A stretch of DNA of 64,000 bases from Celeribacter arenosi (GCF_039539485.1 NZ_BAABDF010000006.1:124001-188000), one strand, 5' to 3'. Positions 30,169 to 39,297 are shown, counted from the first letter of the stretch. The notes: a model not told the origin generated them from the sequence alone. Translations and numbers: made by a program.

Positions 30169-30396
30169 ATGAATGAACGGTTTCCAAATCTCCCTTCGCA
30201 GGGTGAAAAGATTGTCTACGTCAAAGCTGTTGACGTGGAAGACCTGCCGCGCGATGTGCGCGATCAGGTAGAGGGTCTGACACAGATCTTTTCGGTTCAC
30301 TCATCGGATGGGCAGCAACTCGCGCTCGTCGCGAACCGCAAACTGGCGTTTGATCTGGCCCGCGAACACGATTACGCGCCGGTGAATGTTCACTGA
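30169..30396 (+). CDS. DUF1150 family protein
   Basis: 75 aa, small acidic soluble protein with IVYVKAVDVEDLP and FDLAREHDYAPVNVH, the DUF1150 signature. The family commonly sits beside hsp20 in alphaproteobacteria, as here (3-base gap). Function unknown; a role alongside the chaperone is inferred from context only. Confidence 0.88.
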   Translation: MNERFPNLPSQGEKIVYVKAVDVEDLPRDVRDQVEGLTQIFSVHSSDGQQLALVANRKLAFDLAREHDYAPVNVH

Positions 30397-30484
30397 GAAA
30401 GTTTCCGGCGCGTCAATTATTCGCGGCGGAATCTCGGATTAGGGACGTAAGATTGGGGTGCACCCATTTTTCCCGAGGTTAGCC

Positions 30485-30979
30485 ATGTCACCTTCGTCCC
30501 CCCGTTACGCCAGTGTTCAGATCCTTCTGCACTGGCTCATCTTCTTCCTCTTCGCCTTCAACTACATCGTGTCGGACGACATGGGGAAGGCGCTGCGGGT
30601 CAAACTCGACGGTGGGACGCCGGATATTTTCGCCGCGCTTGTCCACCCGCCCGTTGGTTTCGCGATCCTCGTTTTGACATTGCTGCGCCTACTGGCGCGG
30701 GCCCGTTACAAAGCGCCGCCGCTGCCCGAAGGCAACCATCCCTTGCTCAATCGAGCGGCGCATATCGTCCATCGCAGCCTCTATGCCCTGCTCGTTCTGG
30801 TCCCTGTGTCGGGCATCGCGGCATGGGGTATCGGTATCCGCACGGCGGGCGATGTGCATGAAGTTCTGGTCAATCTAACGCTCGCAATTGTCGTGCTGCA
30901 CGCTGGGGCTGCGATCTACCATCAATTCTACCTAAAGGACGGTCTGCTGAACCGAATGAGACCCTCACGCGGCGACTAA
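30485..30979 (+). CDS. Cytochrome b561 family protein
   Basis: 164 aa, four membrane helices. ATG 30485 follows GAGG by 7 bases; the GTG at 30458 has no ribosome site. Heme-ligand candidates: His in LLHWLIFF (TM1), HPPVGF and HIVHRSLYAL (TM2-3) and VVLHAGAAIYHQ (TM4), the di-heme CybB pattern. An inner-membrane electron carrier. Convergent with sat/cysC across a shared terminator. Confidence 0.88.
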   Translation: MSPSSPRYASVQILLHWLIFFLFAFNYIVSDDMGKALRVKLDGGTPDIFAALVHPPVGFAILVLTLLRLLARARYKAPPLPEGNHPLLNRAAHIVHRSLYALLVLVPVSGIAAWGIGIRTAGDVHEVLVNLTLAIVVLHAGAAIYHQFYLKDGLLNRMRPSRGD

Positions 30980-31002
30980 CCAATTGCGGCCTCTGGAATG
31001 CA

Positions 31003-31034
31003 AAAAGCCCCGCTCATATCCGAGCGGGGCTTTT
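31003..31034. terminator. Bidirectional terminator between cytochrome b561 and sat/cysC
   Basis: AAAAGCCCCGCTC / GAGCGGGGCTTTT perfect arms with a 6-base loop between convergent genes. Confidence 0.88.
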
Positions 31035-31056
31035 CGTTTGACGTAGTCACGTGCCG

Positions 31057-32769
31057 TTAGTGGCCGGTGATCAGACCCATGCTCTCAAGCTTGAGAACCA
31101 CTTGGTGGGCGCAGTTGTCCACATCGTGACCTTCTGTTTCGAGGCTCAGTTCAGGGTTCACAGGCACATCATAGGGATCGGAGATACCGGTGAATTCCTT
31201 GATCTTGCCTTCACGCGCCAGCTTGTAGAGGCCTTTGCGATCCCGCTTTTCACACTCTTCGATGGAGGTGGCGACGTGGATTTCGATGAAGGCACCGAAC
31301 TGTTCCACATCTTCACGCACGGCGCGACGGGTGGTGGCATAGGGCGCGATGGGCGCACAGATCGCGATACCACCGTTTTTGGTGATCTCGGAGGCCACGT
31401 AGCCGATGCGACGGATGTTGAGGTCGCGGTGCTCTTTGGAAAAGCCGAGTTCGGAGGACAGGTTTTTCCGCACGATGTCGCCATCGAGCAGCGTCACAGG
31501 ACGCCCGCCCATTTCCATCAGCTTCACCATCAACGCGTTGGCGATGGTGGATTTGCCCGAGCCGGAGAAGCCGGTGAAGAAGACGGTGAAGCCCTGCTTG
31601 TTGCGCGGGGGCTTTGTGCGGCGCAGTTCTTTGACGACCTCGGGGAAGGAGAACCACTCGGGGATTTCCAGACCTTCCTGCAGGCGGCGGCGCAGTTCTG
31701 TGCCGGAGATGTTCAGAATCGTGACCTTGTCTTTGTCTTCGATCTCGTCAATCGCCTCGTATTGTGCGCGCTCGTCCACCCAAACCATGTGTTTGAAGTC
31801 GACCATTTCGATGCCCATTTCTTCCTGATGCTTGCGGAAGAGTTCCTGAGCGTCATAGGGGCCGTAGAAATCTTCGCCTGCGGAGTTGGAGCCGGGGCCT
31901 GCGTGGTCGCGACCCACGATGAAATGGGTACAGCCGTAGTTTTTGCGGATCAGACCGTGCCACACGGCCTCGCGCGGGCCTGCCATACGCATGGCCAGCG
32001 GCAGGAGGCTCATCGTGGTTGTGGAGGCCGGATATTTGTCCAGAACGGCCTCATAGCAACGCACGCGGGTAAAGTGGTCCACGTCGCCCGGTTTGGTCAT
32101 GCCGACAACCGGATGGATCAACAGGTTGGCCTGCGCTTCTTTCGCGGCGCGGAACGTCAGTTCCTGGTGGGCGCGGTGCAACGGGTTACGCGTCTGGAAG
32201 GCCACGACGCGGCGCCAGCCGAGTTTGCGGAAATAGGCGCGCAATTCGTTAGGCGTGTCACGACGTGCACGGAAATCATAATGCACGGGCTGTTGGATGC
32301 CGGTCACGGGACCACCGAGGTAGATTTTGCCCGCCGTGTTGTGCAGATAGTTGACGGCCGGATGCGCGTCGTCATCTGCCCCGAACACCTTCTCGGCTTC
32401 TTTCGCTTTGTTGGGCTCCCAACGATCGGTCACAGTCATCGTGCCGAGGATCACCCCCTCCTGATCCCGCAGCGCGATGTCTTGTCCGATTTCGAGGCCT
32501 TCGGCGAATTTCTCGGAAACATCGAGGTTGATCGGCATCGGCCACAAGGAGCCATCTGCCAGACGCATGTTCTCGACCACGCCATCGTAGTCCTCTTCGC
32601 TCAAAAACCCTTTGAGCGGGTTGAAGCCGCCGTTCATCAAGAGTTCGAGGTCACAGATCTGGCGCGGCGTCAGATCCCAGCTCACCAGATCGGCGGCTTC
32701 GGCCTTCAGCTTTTGCGCGCTGTCGTAGGATACGAATAGTTCGGGGATGGGGGCGAGATTTTCGGGCAT
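31057..32769 (-). CDS. Bifunctional sulfate adenylyltransferase / adenylylsulfate kinase
   Basis: 570 aa. N-terminal ATP sulfurylase (about residues 1-385; QTRNPLHRAHQEL, GRDHAGPGS) fused to APS kinase (about 390-570; P-loop GFSGSGKST, DGDIVRKNL). It converts sulfate to PAPS in one polypeptide, so no cysDN is required. ATG 32769 (PENLAPIPELFVSYD); the open frame continues upstream without a ribosome site. No sulfate reductase or transporter gene is adjacent. Confidence 0.96.
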   Translation of the reverse strand: MPENLAPIPELFVSYDSAQKLKAEAADLVSWDLTPRQICDLELLMNGGFNPLKGFLSEEDYDGVVENMRLADGSLWPMPINLDVSEKFAEGLEIGQDIALRDQEGVILGTMTVTDRWEPNKAKEAEKVFGADDDAHPAVNYLHNTAGKIYLGGPVTGIQQPVHYDFRARRDTPNELRAYFRKLGWRRVVAFQTRNPLHRAHQELTFRAAKEAQANLLIHPVVGMTKPGDVDHFTRVRCYEAVLDKYPASTTTMSLLPLAMRMAGPREAVWHGLIRKNYGCTHFIVGRDHAGPGSNSAGEDFYGPYDAQELFRKHQEEMGIEMVDFKHMVWVDERAQYEAIDEIEDKDKVTILNISGTELRRRLQEGLEIPEWFSFPEVVKELRRTKPPRNKQGFTVFFTGFSGSGKSTIANALMVKLMEMGGRPVTLLDGDIVRKNLSSELGFSKEHRDLNIRRIGYVASEITKNGGIAICAPIAPYATTRRAVREDVEQFGAFIEIHVATSIEECEKRDRKGLYKLAREGKIKEFTGISDPYDVPVNPELSLETEGHDVDNCAHQVVLKLESMGLITGH

Positions 32770-32997
32770 GTTCGGCGGCCTTTTTGCGGCTGGACTTTGT
32801 AAAACGAATTGACCCGCGAAACTCTCGTCACGCAGGCTTGCAGTGCCCATATCTCGGGTCACCCACTGGAATCAACATCTGCACGCAAAGCGCATCAAAA
32901 ATGAGACGTTCTTGCCGCTTTTTCCCCGCCAACTGCCGATTATGTCCCATGTCGCGTTGCGCAAATGGAACAGAAGGCGCGATTGGCGGGGAATTGT

Positions 32998-33942
32998 TTA
33001 TTCCTGCTCGGCCAGCCAACGTTCGGCGTCAAGCGCGGCCATACAGCCCATACCTGCCGAGGTCACGGCCTGGCGGTATTTGTGGTCGGTCAGGTCACCG
33101 GCGGCAAAAATGCCGGGGATGGTGGTCTCGGTCGTGCCGGGTTTCACTTTCACGTAGCCGCCGTTGTGCAGCTCCAGTTTGTCTTTGACCAACTCGGTCG
33201 CAGGCGCATGGCCGATCGCGATGAAAACGCCCTTGGCAGGGATTTCCGTGATCTCGCCGGTCTGCACATGACGCGCACGCACGCCGTTCACGCCCTTGAT
33301 CGGGGATTCGTCGCCAAAGACCTCAACCAGCTCGTGATCCCAAAGCGGCACGATCTTTTCGTTCTTCATCAGACGGTCGATCAGGATTTTCTCCGCGCGC
33401 AGGGTGTCGCGGCGGTGAATGAGCGTCACTTTGGAGGCGAAATTGGTCAGGAACAGCGCCTCTTCCACGGCCGTGTTCCCGCCGCCGACCACAACGATAT
33501 CCATGTTGCGGTAAAAGAACCCGTCACAAGTCGCGCAGGCCGAAACACCAAACCCTTTAAAGGTGGTTTCCGTGTCGAGCCCGAGCCATTTCGCCCGCGC
33601 ACCGGTCGCCAGGATCACGGCATCCGCCGTGTAAACCGTGCCCGAGTCGCCTTTGGCCACGAAGGGGCGCACGTCGGTGTCGAGCTCGGTGATGATGTCG
33701 CTCTGGATTTCACAGCCCATGGCACGGGCGTGCTCTTCCATGTTGACCATCAGTTGCGGTCCCTGGATTTCTTTCTCGCCGGGCCAGTTTTCAACCTCGG
33801 TCGTGGTGGTCAGCTGACCGCCGGGCTCGATGCCCTGCACCAGCAGGGGCTGCAACATCGCGCGGGCCGCATAGACACCCGCGGTATAACCGGCGGGACC
33901 GGAGCCGATAATCAGGACTTTTGTGTGTTTCGTATCAGCCAT
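32998..33942 (-). CDS. trxB: Thioredoxin-disulfide reductase
   Basis: 314 aa. FAD/NADPH enzyme reducing thioredoxin. GSGPAGYTAGVYAARA (FAD), CATCDGFF redox pair, GGGNTAVEEALFL (NADPH) and GIFAAGDLTDH are all present. Divergent from the lrp-type gene (255 bases between starts), a pairing frequent in the Rhodobacteraceae. Confidence 0.97.
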   Translation of the reverse strand: MADTKHTKVLIIGSGPAGYTAGVYAARAMLQPLLVQGIEPGGQLTTTTEVENWPGEKEIQGPQLMVNMEEHARAMGCEIQSDIITELDTDVRPFVAKGDSGTVYTADAVILATGARAKWLGLDTETTFKGFGVSACATCDGFFYRNMDIVVVGGGNTAVEEALFLTNFASKVTLIHRRDTLRAEKILIDRLMKNEKIVPLWDHELVEVFGDESPIKGVNGVRARHVQTGEITEIPAKGVFIAIGHAPATELVKDKLELHNGGYVKVKPGTTETTIPGIFAAGDLTDHKYRQAVTSAGMGCMAALDAERWLAEQE

Positions 33943-34197
33943 GTCGGCCCTCGTCAGTCTAAGGATATGTTGGTGAGGATATAGACATCGTGACCTGCCG
34001 GCGCAAACCCCCTAGGACGACGCGTCGCGGGTCAGGGGGCGTGCAAGGGCGCACATGGCACAGAATGACCCCGCAGGCGTGGTCACATAATCGACCTTGA
34101 AATGATCTTGCTGAAATGTGAAAGATAGTTGCGCTAAAAAGAGCGAAATCACATCTTTCGTTCCGTCCAAGAATTTACAATCCAAACCGAGATCATA

Positions 34198-34698
34198 ATG
34201 GCGAACCACAAACTCGACGAAATCGACCGTAAAATCCTGGCCGAGCTTCAGGCGGATGGACGTATGACGAACGTCGAATTGGCAAAACGGGTCGGCATCT
34301 CGGCGCCGCCGTGCCTTCGCCGCGTGCGTACCCTCGAAGAGGCAGGGTTCATCAAAGGCTATCACGCGGTCGTGGACGCGCGGAAGTTGGACTTTGAGGT
34401 GGAAGTGTTTGCCATGGTCGGGCTGCAGTCGCAGGCCGAAGCGGATCTGTCGCGATTCGAAGCAAAATGTCGTCAGTGGTCGCTGGTGCGCGAGTGCCAT
34501 ATGCTCAACGGCGAGGTCGATTTTGTCCTCAAATGCGTGGCGCCTGATCTTTCGACGTTCCAGAGCTTTCTCACAGGCGATCTTTTGTCGACGCCCAATG
34601 TCGCCTCGGTGAAAACCTCCCTCGTCATCCGCTGCGCGAAAGATGCGCCCGGTGTGCCGTTCGATGTGTTAGAGGCCCGCCTCGCACGCGAAGCCTGA
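34198..34698 (+). CDS. Lrp/AsnC family transcriptional regulator
   Basis: 166 aa. N-terminal winged HTH (LDEIDRKILAELQADGRMTNVELAKRVG, abbreviated; recognition helix SAPPCLRRVRTLE) and a C-terminal RAM/AsnC ligand domain. It is divergent from trxB and may control it or itself. In the 255-base spacer an inverted pair GAAAGAT/ATCTTTC lies just before this gene and a CCCCCT...AGGGGG hairpin around CGACGCGTCG lies near 34,008-34,041. Confidence 0.92.
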   Translation: MANHKLDEIDRKILAELQADGRMTNVELAKRVGISAPPCLRRVRTLEEAGFIKGYHAVVDARKLDFEVEVFAMVGLQSQAEADLSRFEAKCRQWSLVRECHMLNGEVDFVLKCVAPDLSTFQSFLTGDLLSTPNVASVKTSLVIRCAKDAPGVPFDVLEARLAREA

Positions 34699-34703
34699 GT
34701 GCT

Positions 34704-35540
34704 CTAAACCGCCTGCAACATCATCAAATCGCTCGCCGTCAGGCGGGACTGTGCCGTGGCACCGAAGTCCCCGAGGCTTTCGAGGTGCGGGAATAGCCCC
34801 ATGAACCGGATGCGCATATCGCCGGTGAGATGCGCGGCCGCTGTCGTGCCCGGATGATAGCTTTCCATCTCGACGCCGTTCACGCGGATGATGGCATGTT
34901 GGGGGAGGGCGATGTGATAGGTGCGCACCGATGTGACGGGCGTCACCTCAATCACCGACATGCCGTCGACCAATCCTACAATGGGCGCAAGCGCGACGGG
35001 CGTGCCGAGGTAGGATCGAATCCCGTCCGCGCGATAGAGCGTATGCGCCGCAGCGCCCAACACGAGATCGGGCGCGGGGCGTTCAAAACCGAACGCTTCT
35101 TCTGTGATCCGATACAGTTTCTCGGGCAAGGTATGCGCACCGCGGGTTCCGTTTATATCGAGCGTCATAGACCCGATCCACGAGATCGGCTGGAGGTGCC
35201 CGTCCGTGGTTTCGATAAGGTCGCCGGGCAAAAGATCCTCGACCGAAACAGGCCCTTTTTGCGTCGCGATCAACGCCCCGCGGGCGAAACTGTTGAAGGC
35301 GGTTTCGAATACCGGAACGGCGGGTGCGGTTATGCGACGGTCGAGAATGTCACCATTCCCCGCGCGCCACATGACCTCGTAGGAGCGCGTTGCAACCTCG
35401 ATTTGCGGTTTGGGATAGCTCCTGCGCACCGACCATTGCGGTTCGACGGCCACCTGCGAAGCGGGCCAATTGGAAACCTTTTCGGGCGTTGGCGTTGCGT
35501 CACGCCACTGGGCGCTCTCGTTAGAGATTGGGTGCGACAT
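34704..35540 (-). CDS. Hint-domain (Hedgehog/intein-like) protein
   Basis: 278 aa. Residues about 83-230 form a Hint domain: FARGALIATQKGPVSVEDLLPGDLIET, then APDLVLGAAAHTLY and a TYHIALPQHAIIRVNGVEMES block. The usual nucleophile Cys at the start of the Hint domain (CFxxGT) is replaced by Ala (FARGALI). Hint domains of this type are widespread in roseobacters, often on secreted proteins, but no signal peptide or repeat is present here. Start ATG 35540 with GAGGAG upstream. Function unknown. Confidence 0.8.
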   Translation of the reverse strand: MSHPISNESAQWRDATPTPEKVSNWPASQVAVEPQWSVRRSYPKPQIEVATRSYEVMWRAGNGDILDRRITAPAVPVFETAFNSFARGALIATQKGPVSVEDLLPGDLIETTDGHLQPISWIGSMTLDINGTRGAHTLPEKLYRITEEAFGFERPAPDLVLGAAAHTLYRADGIRSYLGTPVALAPIVGLVDGMSVIEVTPVTSVRTYHIALPQHAIIRVNGVEMESYHPGTTAAAHLTGDMRIRFMGLFPHLESLGDFGATAQSRLTASDLMMLQAV

Positions 35541-35776
35541 AGCTAGGGGCACTCCTCGGATCAACCGTTGAGGCCCCCACCCGGCAACAGTGGAACCATT
35601 CTGCGGATAAGTGGGGGATTGTCAAAATTTCGCGCCTATTGCGGTTAACAATGGCATCAGTGCGGGGCGACTTATTGGTTTTGTTTCCACGGACCCGCGA
35701 AAAACGCAGGTCACGGCATGGATCCGCCACGGCGAATCGCCGGGGTGTCATATGCTTGGTCGCGCACTTCACGGTG

Positions 35777-35905
35777 CTATTTGCGGCCCTGACGGCGCGC
35801 CACAGAGGCCTTGAATTTGCTGCGCGCAGCGCGCTCCCAAGGCAGGCCAGGTTCGGCCTTTTTGCTCTGCGCAATCATGGATTTCATCCAGCGTCTGTTT
35901 TTCAT
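35777..35905 (-). CDS. Short conserved-type basic protein (42 aa)
   Basis: ATG 35905 to TAG 35777. It reads MKNRRWMKSMIAQSKKAEP at the N-terminus, then LPWERAARSK and a basic tail ending RQGRK. Net charge strongly positive. I recognise the MKNRRWMKS...LPWER pattern from short hypothetical proteins of Rhodobacteraceae. AAGAGAG lies just upstream. It sits alone between the Hint gene and pgeF. Function unknown. Confidence 0.6.
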   Translation of the reverse strand: MKNRRWMKSMIAQSKKAEPGLPWERAARSKFKASVARRQGRK

Positions 35906-36161
35906 GTCGCTCTCTTGGCTATCCGCACCGGTCGTCAGCGCGATCGTTTCTGTTATGCAGACAATATGCGTGAAACCCTCGGCAGAATTACGGCAAAGCG
36001 CAACAATCCCGCGCCCAGAAAGCGCATGCGCTGGGCTGATCAGAAAATCCGTTAGAAATGAATTGATTAGCGGTCGGGCGCCGCTTCTGGTTCGCGGTTC
36101 AGTCGCAATTTGTGACGCCAGTTCGATCCAGATCGCCGGTTTCGCGCCATATTCTGCAACC

Positions 36162-36920
36162 CTAAAGCCGGATCAGCGACATCAGCCGTCCATAGTCCGC
36201 TTCCTTGCGATGAACCGAGCGGCGATAGGAATAGAACCGCTCTGGATCCGCATATGTGCAATGGCGTGTCCACTCGGCCGCAGTCACGCCTGCGTTGCGC
36301 AACCGATGCAACCCGTAGGCTGGCAAATCAAACACATAGCGGTCGCCACGCCCGTTCGTGAAGAAGCGCGCGTTTTCGGAATCCTCAAGCATGAAGTCTT
36401 CCAAAAATTCCGGCCCGACCTCATAGGAGGATTGCGAAATGGATGGGCCGATTACGGCAACGGTGTTCTGACGGGTCGCGCCCAACCGTTCCATCGCATC
36501 CAGTGTCGCTTCCAAAACGCCATCAATCGCCCCGCGCCACCCCGCGTGGGCCGCGCCAATCACGCCGGCCTCACGATCGGCAAAGAGAACCGGCTGACAA
36601 TCCGCCGTCAGGATCACGAGGCCCAAACCCGGTTTGTCGGTTACCAATGCGTCGCCATTTGGCACAATCCCGTTTTGCGGCCCATCCACCGTGACAACGT
36701 CCGTTGAGTGGATTTGGTAGGCGGCGCAGAGATTGGTCGCGTCAATTCCCAGCGCATTTGCGGCCCGCGCACGGTTGATCGCGACGATGTCGGACTGGTC
36801 CGATGACCCCAACCCGCCGTTCAACCCCTCAAAGACCCCCGACGACGCACCTCCCCGACGGGTGAAGAACCCGTGGGTGACCCCGTCGAGCAGGGGGGAG
36901 GTGATGATTTCCAATGTCAT
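36162..36920 (-). CDS. pgeF: Purine nucleoside phosphorylase-type/peptidoglycan editing factor PgeF (DUF152, laccase-like)
   Basis: 252 aa. YQIHSTDVV, LTADCQPVLFAD and GAAHAGWRGA supply the His-Cys-His zinc site of the YfiH/DUF152 family, reported both as a purine nucleoside-acting enzyme and as a factor editing peptidoglycan precursors. The start overlaps the midA stop by four bases (ATGA); third gene of a coupled operon lgt-midA-pgeF. Confidence 0.93.
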   Translation of the reverse strand: MTLEIITSPLLDGVTHGFFTRRGGASSGVFEGLNGGLGSSDQSDIVAINRARAANALGIDATNLCAAYQIHSTDVVTVDGPQNGIVPNGDALVTDKPGLGLVILTADCQPVLFADREAGVIGAAHAGWRGAIDGVLEATLDAMERLGATRQNTVAVIGPSISQSSYEVGPEFLEDFMLEDSENARFFTNGRGDRYVFDLPAYGLHRLRNAGVTAAEWTRHCTYADPERFYSYRRSVHRKEADYGRLMSLIRL

Positions 36921-37990
36921 GCCTTAGAGAATCCTGCCGGAAGGTGTTTGTCGTCGGGTCCGATGCCCAATGCTTTGAACAGGGTTCCCATTTCCGTAGG
37001 GGAGGTCAACCGGTCAAATGCAGCGCCGACGGCGGCGACCACATCATCGGCTTTGCCTTTGCTCAGTCGCTCTGCACGTTGCTCAATTCCAAGGCGCGCG
37101 AGCATCATCTGCTGGGTGATCATATGGGCGGCGGCACCTTCGGTGAAGGCTTCGGTCGCCAAGGCTTCGAAATCGACATGCGCGGTCAAATCAACCTGAC
37201 CGGGATGGGCCAAGGGGTCCACCGGTTCGTGTTTGGCCAATGCCTGAAACGTGTCGCCCAGACTGCGCCAGTCGCCGTAATCAATCACAATGCCCGCACC
37301 GCCATGGGCCACAATCCGGCGCGCGATTGCCGCCATCACCGGACCTGCGGCGGGACAAATCTCGACGATATCGCCCGTCTCGGTGTCGCCCAGTCGATGG
37401 GTTAGCGCGGCCATCGGCGTGGGTGTGGAGAGGCCGAGGACCAGTTTCCCGTCGTCCAGCCCCACCTGCGTCTCCCGCCATCCGGACCCGTCGCGGGTGA
37501 ATTGGCGAATGGGCAAAGCGTCGAAAAACTCGTTCGCCACGAGGTACAGCGGACGGTCGTCGGGCAGTCCCTCGGCCCGCTCCAGCCATGTCGGGCGATA
37601 GGACGCGAGAGCCTCGGCCTGACGGGCCTGCAACGTCGGAGAGGCCTCGACGAGATACAGTGACAGCGCATCGTGAAACCCCGCCACGCCGGCTGTCGCA
37701 CGCAGCGCATCCGCCATCAACGTCCCGCGACCGGGGCCGATTTCGGCCAGCACGATCCGCTCCGGTGACCCCTGGTCGATCCAACTCTGCGCGAGGCTCA
37801 GCCCGATCAATTCACCGAACATCTGACTGACTTCGGGCGCCGTGGTGAAATCGCCATCAACGCCGAGGGGATCGCGCGTCGTGTAATAACCGTGTTCGGG
37901 ATGAAGCAGGCATTCGGCCATATATTCGGCGAGATTGATGGGGCCGGTTTGCGCGATACGTCGCGCTAGAATCTCAGATAGCGGTGTCAC
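36917..37990 (-). CDS. MidA/NDUFAF7-family SAM-dependent methyltransferase
   Basis: 357 aa. GTG start at 37990 overlaps the lgt stop by four bases (GTGA). HGYYTTRDPLGVDGDFTTAPE and AEIGPGRGTLMADALR are the family signatures; the human homologue NDUFAF7 methylates an arginine of complex I. Bacterial substrate unproven. Middle gene of lgt-midA-pgeF. Confidence 0.92.
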   Translation of the reverse strand: MTPLSEILARRIAQTGPINLAEYMAECLLHPEHGYYTTRDPLGVDGDFTTAPEVSQMFGELIGLSLAQSWIDQGSPERIVLAEIGPGRGTLMADALRATAGVAGFHDALSLYLVEASPTLQARQAEALASYRPTWLERAEGLPDDRPLYLVANEFFDALPIRQFTRDGSGWRETQVGLDDGKLVLGLSTPTPMAALTHRLGDTETGDIVEICPAAGPVMAAIARRIVAHGGAGIVIDYGDWRSLGDTFQALAKHEPVDPLAHPGQVDLTAHVDFEALATEAFTEGAAAHMITQQMMLARLGIEQRAERLSKGKADDVVAAVGAAFDRLTSPTEMGTLFKALGIGPDDKHLPAGFSKA

Positions 37991-38868
37991 GCGCGGCGGC
38001 TCCGAAGGATGAAAAACGCACCGATGGCGATCATCGGCAGGGAAAGAAGCTGACCCATCGACAGGCCGAGTGCGACATGGCCCCATGGGTTTTCGGGGCT
38101 GACGAATTGCCCGTCGGCCTGCCGAAAGAATTCAACGATGAACCGCGAAATGCCGTAGCCCGCAAAGAACAGACCCGCAACCAAACCGGGTCGCTTCAAA
38201 GCGCCATAACGCCAGACCAACACCAACAAAAGCGTGCCGAGCAGAAGGCCCTCTAGACCCGCTTCGTAGAGCTGGGAGGGGTGGCGCGCGCAAGGCGCAT
38301 CAGCCGTTGCACAGGCCTGCGCGGCGTCGCCGGGAAAGATCACCGCCCATGGCACATCGCTGGGTCGCCCCCAGAGTTCGGCGTTCACGAAATTCGCAAC
38401 ACGCCCGAAAAACAGCCCCGGTGGTGTCACCATCGCCAGCGTGTCGGCCAGCGTCAAAAGAGGAACCCCGTTGCGACGTCCCCACAGGTAGGCGGCCACA
38501 ACCACACCGATGAAACCGCCGTGAAAGGACATGCCGCCCTCCCAAACCATCGGTATCTCGACCGGATTGGCCAGATAATACATGGGCCGATAAAACAGCA
38601 CAAAGCCGAGCCGCCCGCCCAAGATCACACCGAGGATGATCCATGTCGAAAGATCCTCAACGGCGCGGGCCACCATCGGGGGCGTATCAGCAGGCCAGAG
38701 GCGGTCGCGTCGCAGCGCGCGCACAATCAACCACCATGCCACAGCAATGCCCGCCATATAGGCAAGCGCGTACCAGCGCAGCGCGAACGTAAACCCTCCA
38801 ATCCCGATCGAGAAGACCTCGCTCGAGATGTCGGGAAACGGGATTGCGCCAATCAAAAAATCACCCAT
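37987..38868 (-). CDS. lgt: Prolipoprotein diacylglyceryl transferase
   Basis: 293 aa, seven membrane segments. Transfers diacylglycerol from phosphatidylglycerol to the lipobox Cys of prolipoproteins. The Lgt signature GRVANFVNAELWGRPSDVPWA (abbreviated; GRVANFVNAELWG) and HPSQLYEAGLEG are present. First gene of the coupled operon; divergent from ubiK (94 bases). Confidence 0.97.
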   Translation of the reverse strand: MGDFLIGAIPFPDISSEVFSIGIGGFTFALRWYALAYMAGIAVAWWLIVRALRRDRLWPADTPPMVARAVEDLSTWIILGVILGGRLGFVLFYRPMYYLANPVEIPMVWEGGMSFHGGFIGVVVAAYLWGRRNGVPLLTLADTLAMVTPPGLFFGRVANFVNAELWGRPSDVPWAVIFPGDAAQACATADAPCARHPSQLYEAGLEGLLLGTLLLVLVWRYGALKRPGLVAGLFFAGYGISRFIVEFFRQADGQFVSPENPWGHVALGLSMGQLLSLPMIAIGAFFILRSRRA

Positions 38869-38962
38869 GCGGCATCTGTCGCAGGCGGCGCGGGGAAGTC
38901 AACCTTGCGAATGCGTCCACCGCAGCCCATATAGATCAGGACGCCGACCAAGGAGCCACCGA

Positions 38963-39238
38963 ATGCAGACCCGCAACAAAATCCTCGACGATCTGTCCCA
39001 ACTCATGACCAACGCCATGGGTGTTGCGCAGGGCGCAAAGGACGAAGCCGAGACCGCCGCCAAAGGTCTGGTCGACCGCTGGCTCGCTGACCGCGACTTT
39101 GTAACCCGCGAAGAATTCGAGGCGGTTCGCGCCATGGCGCAGAAGGCCCGCGAGGAAAACGCGGCCCTCAGCGCGCGTCTGGACGCCCTCGAAGCGGCCA
39201 AACCGGCCCCAAAGGCATCGTCGCGCACAAAAAAGTAA
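38963..39238 (+). CDS. ubiK: UbiK-type (BMFP/YqiC) accessory factor
   Basis: 91 aa. AAGGAG lies 7 bases before ATG 38963. Helical membrane-fusogenic BMFP pattern: ILDDLSQLMTNAMGVAQGAKDEAE then a C-terminal coiled coil RLDALEAAKPAP with a basic end. In E. coli UbiK assists the ubiquinone-synthesis complex. Followed by a terminator. Confidence 0.85.
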   Translation: MQTRNKILDDLSQLMTNAMGVAQGAKDEAETAAKGLVDRWLADRDFVTREEFEAVRAMAQKAREENAALSARLDALEAAKPAPKASSRTKK

Positions 39239-39266
39239 CCGCCCCGATCACGCGGTATTTTACCCG

Positions 39267-39297
39267 ACCCCTGCGCGGCGCGTGGGGGTTTTCTTTT
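39267..39297 (+). terminator. Terminator of ubiK
   Basis: ACCCCTGCGC / GCGTGGGGGT stem followed by TTTTCTTTT. Its tail (GGGGGTTTTCTTTTG) is the same as that of the ybjN terminator 800 bases on. Confidence 0.75.

Noticed and set aside
31051..32739. 562-codon open frame on the plus strand opposite sat/cysC
   Set aside because: Lies wholly antisense to a gene with unmistakable motifs; its low-complexity His/Phe/Asp-rich translation is what reversed high-GC codons give.
36100..36150. tRNA-like GTTCGATCC T-loop sequence
   Set aside because: No matching acceptor or anticodon stems around it on either strand.
35811..36707. 298-codon plus-strand frame across the Hint-pgeF spacer
   Set aside because: Mostly antisense to pgeF, and the upstream part overlaps the better supported 42-aa gene on the other strand.
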